Shown piece after piece: positions 5,773-9,724 of a DNA stretch of 9,724 bases. This DNA comes from JBFWWW01 sp050245975 (GTDB lineage: Bacteria > Pseudomonadota > Alphaproteobacteria > Rhizobiales > Hyphomicrobiaceae): the NCBI GenBank assembly GCA_050245975.1, contig JBFWWW010000153.1, forward strand, positions 1 through 9,724, written 5' to 3'. The stretch's first letter is position 1; the number at the start of each line of letters is the position of its first letter. The translations under genes were made by a program, and so were the position numbers. Below the pieces are notes generated by a model. That model made no database searches. It saw only the letters and a program-made list of their open reading frames with translations, and was not told the origin of the DNA.

Positions 5773-6963
5773 CTAGCGGTCGATCTCGCCGAACACGATG
5801 TCGAGCGAGCCCAGGATGGCCGACACGTCCGCCAGCATGTGGCCGCGGTTCATGAAGTCCATGGCCTGCAGGTGCGGGAAGCCCGGCGCGCGGATCTTGC
5901 AGCGGTACGGCCTGTTGGAGCCGTCGGCGACGAGATAGACGCCGAACTCGCCCTTCGGCGCCTCGACGGCGGCGTAGACGTCGCCCGCCGGAACGTGAAA
6001 CCCTTCCGTGTAGAGCTTGAAGTGGTTGATGAGCGCCTCCATCGAGCGCTTCATCTCGCCGCGCTTGGGCGGCACCACCTTGTTGTTCTGCGCCACGTGC
6101 GGTCCGCGGCCCTCCGGCGTCAGCAGGCGCTGGCACGCCTTCTTCATGATCTTCACCGACTGGCGCATCTCCTCCATGCGGATGCAGTACCGGTCGTAGC
6201 AGTCGCCGTTCTTGCCGATGGGGATGTCGAAGTCGAACTCGCTGTAGCACTCGTAGGGCTGCGCCTTGCGCAGGTCCCAGGCCGCGCCCGAGCCGCGCAC
6301 CATCACGCCCGAGAAGCCCCACCGGAAGCAGTCCTCGAGGCTGACGACGCCGATATCGACGTTGCGCTGCTTGAAAATGCGGTTGTCGGTCAGCAGGCCC
6401 TCGATGTCGTCGCACACCTTGAGGAAGGGATCGCACCAGGCGGCGATGTCCTCCACCAGCCGGTCGGGCAGGTCCTGGTGCACGCCGCCGATGCGGAAAT
6501 ACTTGGCGTGCATGCGGCTGCCGGAGGCGCGCTCGTAGAACACCATCAGCTTCTCGCGCTCCTCGAAGCCCCACAGCGGCGGGGTGAGCGCGCCGACGTC
6601 CATCGCCTGCGTCGTGACGTTGAGCAGGTGCGACAGGATGCGGCCGATCTCGGAATAGAGCACGCGGATGAGCTGCGCGCGGCGCGGCACCTCGATATCG
6701 AGCAGCTTCTCCGCGGCGAGGCAGAAGGCATGCTCCTGGTTCATCGGCGCGACGTAGTCGAGCCGGTCGAAATAGCCGATCGCCTGCAGGTAGGTCTTGT
6801 GCTCGATCAGCTTCTCGGTGCCGCGGTGCAGGAGCCCGATGTGCGGATCGACGCGGGTCACCACCTCGCCGTCGAGCTCCAGCACGAGGCGCAGCACGCC
6901 GTGGGCGGCCGGATGCTGCGGGCCGAAGTTGATATTGAAGTTCCTGATGTCGGTCTCGGGCAT
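5773..6963 (-). CDS. nuoD: NADH-quinone oxidoreductase subunit D (49-kDa, quinone site)
   Basis: This connecting-module subunit forms, with NuoB, the cavity where ubiquinone is reduced. It is a complete 396-residue protein of family length and is not fused to NuoC as in E. coli. The N-terminal strand region carries GPQHPAAHGVLR (about 14-25). His21 and Tyr70 (in FDRLDYV) have the same 49-residue spacing as the quinone-ligating His59 and Tyr108 of the bovine 49-kDa subunit. The family signature LHRGTEKL is at 45-52. The C-terminus DIVFGEIDR closes the protein, as is typical for the family. ATG at 6963 gives the standard MPETDIRNFNINFGPQHP start. Only a weak AGG precedes it, and the nuoC stop is 24 nt upstream. 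After its TAG the operon is interrupted for 1,762 bp before nuoE, with no visible terminator. Confidence 0.98.
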   Translation of the reverse strand: MPETDIRNFNINFGPQHPAAHGVLRLVLELDGEVVTRVDPHIGLLHRGTEKLIEHKTYLQAIGYFDRLDYVAPMNQEHAFCLAAEKLLDIEVPRRAQLIRVLYSEIGRILSHLLNVTTQAMDVGALTPPLWGFEEREKLMVFYERASGSRMHAKYFRIGGVHQDLPDRLVEDIAAWCDPFLKVCDDIEGLLTDNRIFKQRNVDIGVVSLEDCFRWGFSGVMVRGSGAAWDLRKAQPYECYSEFDFDIPIGKNGDCYDRYCIRMEEMRQSVKIMKKACQRLLTPEGRGPHVAQNNKVVPPKRGEMKRSMEALINHFKLYTEGFHVPAGDVYAAVEAPKGEFGVYLVADGSNRPYRCKIRAPGFPHLQAMDFMNRGHMLADVSAILGSLDIVFGEIDR

Positions 6964-6987
6964 CGCCAGCCTGGTCTTTCGTCCGCC

Positions 6988-7641
6988 TTACGCCTTGCCC
7001 GCCGGGGGCGTTCCGTTGGGGGCTCCGGTCGCCTTCTCGTCGCCGGGCAGCACGGGCGAGCCCATGCCTTCCCACGGGCTCTCGAAGTCGAAGGCGCGGA
7101 ACTCCTGCGTCAGCTTGACGGGCTCGTAGACGACGCGCTTGGCGTCGTCGTCGTAGCGCACCTCGACGTAGCCGGTGAGCGGAAAATCCTTGCGCAGCGG
7201 GTGGCCCTGGAAGCCGTAGTCCGTCAGCAGCCGCCGCAGGTCCGGATGGCCCGAGAACAGGATGCCGTACATGTCGTAGGCCTCGCGCTCGTACCAGTTG
7301 GCGCCCGGGAACACGCTGATCACGCTCGGCACCGGCGTCGCCTCGTCGGTCTCGACCTTGACGCGCAGGCGCAGGTTCTTGCGCGGCGACAGCAGGTGAT
7401 AGACGACATCGAAGCGCCGCTCGCGCTCGGGATAGTCGACGCCGCAGATGTCGATCGGCACCTCGAACAGGCAGGCCGGGTCGTCGCGCAGCGTCTCCAG
7501 AACGCGGATGATCTCGCCCGCCTCCACCGTCAGCGTCAGCTCGCCGAAGGCGACATGCGAGGACAGCAGCGTCGCGCCGAGCTTGCCGGCGAGGTGCGTG
7601 GCAAGGTCGGCGAGCGCGGCATTGGGGTCGGCGTCGGCCAT
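6988..7641 (-). CDS. nuoC: NADH-quinone oxidoreductase subunit C (30-kDa)
   Basis: This subunit of the connecting module packs against NuoD on the cytoplasmic arm and has no cofactor of its own. It has 217 residues. The 30-kDa family signature runs from about 117 to 142 (WYEREAYDMYGI then FSGHPDLRRLLTDYGF) and is followed by GHPLRKDFPLTGY (146-158). The last 25 residues are a Gly/Pro/Ala-rich tail that is poorly conserved in the family. The open frame runs on to 7806, but that part overlaps nuoB. ATG at 7641 is chosen because GAGGAGAG lies just before it and MADADPNAALADL begins a normal N-terminus. The gap to nuoB is 25 nt and to nuoD 24 nt, so it is plainly part of the same operon. Confidence 0.97.
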   Translation of the reverse strand: MADADPNAALADLATHLAGKLGATLLSSHVAFGELTLTVEAGEIIRVLETLRDDPACLFEVPIDICGVDYPERERRFDVVYHLLSPRKNLRLRVKVETDEATPVPSVISVFPGANWYEREAYDMYGILFSGHPDLRRLLTDYGFQGHPLRKDFPLTGYVEVRYDDDAKRVVYEPVKLTQEFRAFDFESPWEGMGSPVLPGDEKATGAPNGTPPAGKA

Positions 7642-7666
7642 TGTCTCTCCTCGACCGCGGTCGGGC

Positions 7667-8230
7667 CTAGCGCTCGATGGTGCCGGTGCGGCGGATTTTC
7701 TTCTGCAGCAGCAGGATGCCGTAGACCAGCGCCTCCGCCGTCGGCGGGCAGCCCGGCACATAGATGTCGACCGGCACGATGCGGTCGCAGCCGCGCACCA
7801 CGGCATAGGAATAGTGGTAGTAGCCGCCGCCGTTGGCGCAGCTTCCCATCGAGATGACGTAGCGCGGCTCCGGCATCTGGTCGTAGACCTTGCGCAGGGC
7901 GGGCGCCATCTTGTTGGTGAGCGTGCCGGCGACGATCATCACGTCGGACTGGCGCGGCGACGCACGCGGGGCGAAGCCGAAGCGCTCTACGTCGTAGCGC
8001 GGCATCGACGCCTGCATCATCTCCACCGCGCAGCAGGCGAGCCCGAACGTCATCCACATCAGCGAGCCGGTGCGCGCCCAGTTGATAAGGTCGTCGGTGG
8101 TGGTGACGAGGAAGCCCTTGTCGGCCAGCTCGTTGTTGATGGCGGTGAAGCCGGCGTTGTCCGGGCGGATGATGCCGGCGCCTTCGCGCGGCTGCTCCAG
8201 GAGCGGCTCGGGCGTGCGGATCAATCCCAT
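7667..8230 (-). CDS. nuoB: NADH-quinone oxidoreductase subunit B (cluster N2)
   Basis: This is the PSST-type subunit holding the terminal 4Fe-4S cluster N2, which hands electrons to ubiquinone at the NuoB/NuoD interface. It has 187 residues. The N2 ligands are all present: adjacent Cys66 and Cys67 (LACCAVEMM), Cys131 (MGSCANGGG) and Cys161 (PGCPPTAEA). The N-terminal roughly 30 residues are a variable leader seen in alphaproteobacterial NuoB. ATG at 8230 is chosen over the longer frame (open to 8449, which lies inside nuoA) because GGGAG sits 8 nt before it and the protein starts MGLIRTPEP. Its first 10 nt overlap the end of nuoA, which suggests translational coupling of the two genes. Confidence 0.98.
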   Translation of the reverse strand: MGLIRTPEPLLEQPREGAGIIRPDNAGFTAINNELADKGFLVTTTDDLINWARTGSLMWMTFGLACCAVEMMQASMPRYDVERFGFAPRASPRQSDVMIVAGTLTNKMAPALRKVYDQMPEPRYVISMGSCANGGGYYHYSYAVVRGCDRIVPVDIYVPGCPPTAEALVYGILLLQKKIRRTGTIER

Positions 8231-8586
8231 TCCAGAGCTCCCTTGCGCCACTCGTAGAGGAAGCCGACCGTCAGCACGCCCAGGAACACGATCATCGACC
8301 AGAAGCCGAACAGGCCCGCGTCCTTGAACGCCACCGCCCAGGGGAACAGGAACGCCACCTCGAGGTCGAAGATGATGAACAGGATCGACACCAGGTAGAA
8401 GCGCACGTCGAATTTCATGCGCGCGTCGTCGAAGGCGTTGAAGCCGCACTCGTAGGCCGAGACCTTCTCGGGGTCGGGGTTGCGCACCGCCACCAGGAAC
8501 GGCGCGATCATGAGCGCGAGCCCGATCAGCAGCGCGACGCCGAAGAACACGGCAATGGCGAGGTAGTCGGTCAGGATGTGCGGCAT
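8221..8586 (-). CDS. nuoA: NADH-quinone oxidoreductase subunit A (ND3-like)
   Basis: This is the first gene of the complex I operon, a membrane-arm subunit next to the quinone pocket. It has 121 residues and three membrane helices (about 7-33, 62-84 and 92-112). The loop between helices 1 and 2 contains YECGF with Cys47, the counterpart of the ND3 cysteine used to track active/deactive transitions in mitochondrial complex I. Helix 2 carries the conserved FDLEVAFLFPW with acidic Asp74 and Glu76. The frame stays open upstream to 8976, but that reads through tRNA-Asp. ATG at 8586 gives the family-normal N-terminus (MPHILTDYLAI), although the Shine-Dalgarno match is poor. The stop overlaps the nuoB start. 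A TTGCGC/GTTAAC pair in the leader (near 8707-8733) is too weak to call as a promoter. Confidence 0.96.
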   Translation of the reverse strand: MPHILTDYLAIAVFFGVALLIGLALMIAPFLVAVRNPDPEKVSAYECGFNAFDDARMKFDVRFYLVSILFIIFDLEVAFLFPWAVAFKDAGLFGFWSMIVFLGVLTVGFLYEWRKGALEWD

Positions 8587-8797
8587 GATGCGGTCACGAT
8601 GCAGGGTATGGCTATGCACGTCTGGATGCAGTCTGCACTCTCGCGTGGAACCGTCGGCGGGCGAGCACGACGGGGCACGCAACTCATCCGTGTCGTCGGG
8701 GCTGGTGTTAACGCAGCCGCCGCACGGGCGCAACCCCGCGCGCTGCCGCACGGGCGGCGACGCAACACAGGAGCGTGCAAAACGGGAAGCGGCGGAC

Positions 8798-8874
<77 letters not shown>

Positions 8875-8932
8875 AAATCCAGCGAAAAACGCGCTCGATC
8901 CCGTGCGGACCGGCGCGCTGTCACAGCGGGAT

Positions 8933-8961
8933 CGTTTACGTGACGCTTGCGCACCCGTCAA
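8933..8961 (-). promoter_or_regulatory. Candidate sigma70-type promoter for tRNA-Asp (and possibly nuo)
   Basis: On the minus strand TTGACG (8961 to 8956) is followed, after exactly 17 nt, by TAAACG (8938 to 8933). The -35 box matches at 5 of 6 positions and the -10 box is weak. Transcription would begin about 50 nt before the tRNA-Asp 5' end, inside the 108-bp gap after the VOC gene. The -35 box overlaps an inverted repeat, CGCTTG (8944-8949) with CAAGCG (8959-8964), which could be a regulator site or chance. With no terminator after the tRNA, the same start could feed nuoA. Confidence 0.45.
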
Positions 8962-8982
8962 GCGCGCGCCGCGCACGCCGGT

Positions 8983-9369
8983 TCAGGTCCCGCTTCGGGT
9001 CCCGCCGGCGGCCTGGCGGAAATGCCAGCACACGCCGGCCGGGTCGATGACGTGCACTTCCCGCCCCCAGGCGAAGTCCGTCGGCGCCCGCAGCCGCACG
9101 CCAGCGTAGCGGTCGGCCAGCCCGAGCGCGGAAATCTCCGCCCAGTAGCGATCGAGGTCGTCCACCTCGACCGTCAGCATCTGGTTCGACTGCCACTCGG
9201 GGACTGAGATGTCCTGCAGCATGAAGTACGCGCCGCCGAATCGCAGGCCCGCCAGCCCGTCGGCCTTCCAGGCGGTCGCAAATCCGATCTCGGCGAAAAA
9301 GGCGAGCGCGCGCTCGAAGTCGGCTCCGGACGGCACGAAGGGATAAAGCGCCCTGCCCTGCGTCTTCAC
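8983..9369 (-). CDS. VOC-superfamily (glyoxalase/bleomycin-resistance fold) protein
   Basis: A small cytosolic protein of 128 residues with the paired beta-alpha-beta-beta-beta layout of the vicinal oxygen chelate superfamily. The first module runs from about 7-12 (ALYPFV) through the helix ADFERALAFFAEIGF to FGGAYFMLQD (45-54). The second runs from NQMLTVEVDD (62-71) through the helix DRYWAEISALGL to the signature GREVHVIDPAGVCWHF (102-117). Members include glyoxalases, drug-binding resistance proteins and dioxygenases; the metal-ligand pattern is not clear here, so I name no substrate. GTG at 9369 is chosen as start: GGGAG lies 7 nt before it, and reading further up runs into tRNA-Val. The gene sits between two tRNA genes, 38 nt after tRNA-Val, so it may ride on the tRNA transcript. 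Confidence 0.85.
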   Translation of the reverse strand: MKTQGRALYPFVPSGADFERALAFFAEIGFATAWKADGLAGLRFGGAYFMLQDISVPEWQSNQMLTVEVDDLDRYWAEISALGLADRYAGVRLRAPTDFAWGREVHVIDPAGVCWHFRQAAGGTRSGT

Positions 9370-9407
9370 GCCATCGCTCCCGACGAGGGCACCGGACCGG
9401 CGCCGGA

Positions 9408-9482
<75 letters not shown>

Positions 9483-9489
9483 GAGCCTT

Positions 9490-9512
9490 TTCTATACCCG
9501 CTTCTATACCCG
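9490..9512. repeat. Tandem 11-bp repeat with two TATAGA boxes upstream of tRNA-Val
   Basis: TTCTATACCCG occurs twice, at 9490-9500 and 9502-9512, one base apart. On the minus strand each copy reads CGGGTATAGAA, giving two TATAGA -10-like boxes 12 bp apart, 8 and 20 nt before the 5' end of tRNA-Val. The position suits promoter -10 elements, but the expected -35 positions (9514-9519 and 9526-9531) read GCCAGA and GGCCCT, neither a match. Confidence 0.4.
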
Positions 9513-9525
9513 TTCTGGCCCCCGC

Positions 9526-9588
9526 AGGGCCAGCAGATGCGCGCAGCGCGGCTGCGATCCGGCCCGTGAGCAAGACGTCAACTGCTAC
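9526..9588. repeat. 63-bp direct repeat, copy 1
   Basis: This segment is repeated 136 bp further on (9662-9724) with one mismatch (T at 9538, C at 9674). Inside it CGCAGC (9542-9547) and GCTGCG (9551-9556) form a 6-bp hairpin with a 3-nt loop. On the minus strand it also carries TTGACG (9581 to 9576), a -35-like box, but no -10 at the right distance. Because 136 is not a multiple of three the two copies fall in different frames, so I take the repeat as non-coding. Confidence 0.85.
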
Positions 9589-9620
9589 CCAACCGGAGAG
9601 TGTTTGGCGGCCGGCAGGCC

Positions 9621-9641
9621 CAGCGCCCGACCGGGCGCCGG
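9621..9641. repeat. GC-rich hairpin between the two 63-bp repeat copies
   Basis: GCGCCC (9623-9628) and GGGCGC (9633-9638) form a perfect stem around the loop GACC, with further GC-rich inverted sequence to its right. No T-run follows on the minus strand, so it is not a standard terminator for whatever lies upstream. Confidence 0.35.
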
Positions 9642-9661
9642 CGCGAGCGCCGCCCCCGCGG

Positions 9662-9724
9662 AGGGCCAGCAGACGCGCGCAGCGCGGCTGCGATCCGGCC
9701 CGTGAGCAAGACGTCAACTGCTAC
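9662..9724. repeat. 63-bp direct repeat, copy 2 (cut by the window edge)
   Basis: It is identical to 9526-9588 except at one base and still matching at the last base of the window, so the true repeat unit may be longer. If it continues, this is a tandem duplication with a 136-bp period. It contains the same internal hairpin (9678-9692). Confidence 0.85.

Noticed and set aside
5411..7075. 554-codon minus-strand frame overlapping nuoD
   Set aside because: It is out of frame with nuoD, Arg-rich throughout, and continues into repeat-bearing intergenic DNA. It has no recognisable domain.
5707..7857. 716-codon open frame on the plus strand antisense to nuoD, nuoC and part of nuoB
   Set aside because: Length alone is misleading at this GC content. 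The opposite strand encodes three intact, conserved complex I subunits with all key residues, and the plus-strand product is low in complexity.

Overview
The window is high in GC and every gene in it reads on the minus strand, so transcription runs from the right edge to the left edge. Most of it is the front half of an operon for the proton-pumping NADH:ubiquinone oxidoreductase (respiratory complex I). The Nuo proteins are of the alphaproteobacterial/mitochondrial kind: separate NuoC and NuoD, a NuoG without the extra N7 cluster cysteines, and a NuoE with a C-terminal extension. Two palindromic intergenic repeats of the kind scattered through Hyphomicrobiales (Rhizobiales) genomes point to that order. 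I cannot name a genus.

Layout in transcription order, right to left. At the right edge (9526-9724) lie two copies of a 63-bp direct repeat, 136 bp apart. Then come tRNA-Val(UAC), a small VOC/glyoxalase-fold gene, a probable sigma70-type promoter, tRNA-Asp(GUC), a roughly 210-bp leader, and nuoA-nuoB-nuoC-nuoD with tight or overlapping junctions. The operon is then interrupted by 1,762 bp between nuoD and nuoE. That interval holds 783 bp of non-coding DNA with two palindromic repeat elements, then two small membrane-protein genes (one DUF4267-like, one of no recognised family), then about 160 bp with a weak candidate promoter. After it come nuoE, nuoF, a 107-residue two-helix membrane protein, and nuoG, which runs off the left edge after 571 codons.

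Working together: NuoE, NuoF and NuoG form the NADH-oxidising arm (FMN plus a chain of Fe-S clusters). NuoB, NuoC and NuoD form the connecting module that carries the last cluster (N2) and the quinone pocket. NuoA is a membrane-arm subunit beside that pocket. The remaining subunits (NuoH to NuoN) would be expected beyond the left edge. The small membrane protein between nuoF and nuoG starts 4 nt after the nuoF stop, so it is almost certainly co-expressed with complex I.

I do not see a clearly new biological system. The points most worth a second look are the uncharacterised nuoF-nuoG membrane protein with a paired-cysteine loop, the interruption between nuoD and nuoE, and the duplicated segment upstream of tRNA-Val. 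Long open frames on the plus strand, and out-of-frame ones on the minus strand, are GC-driven shadows of these genes.
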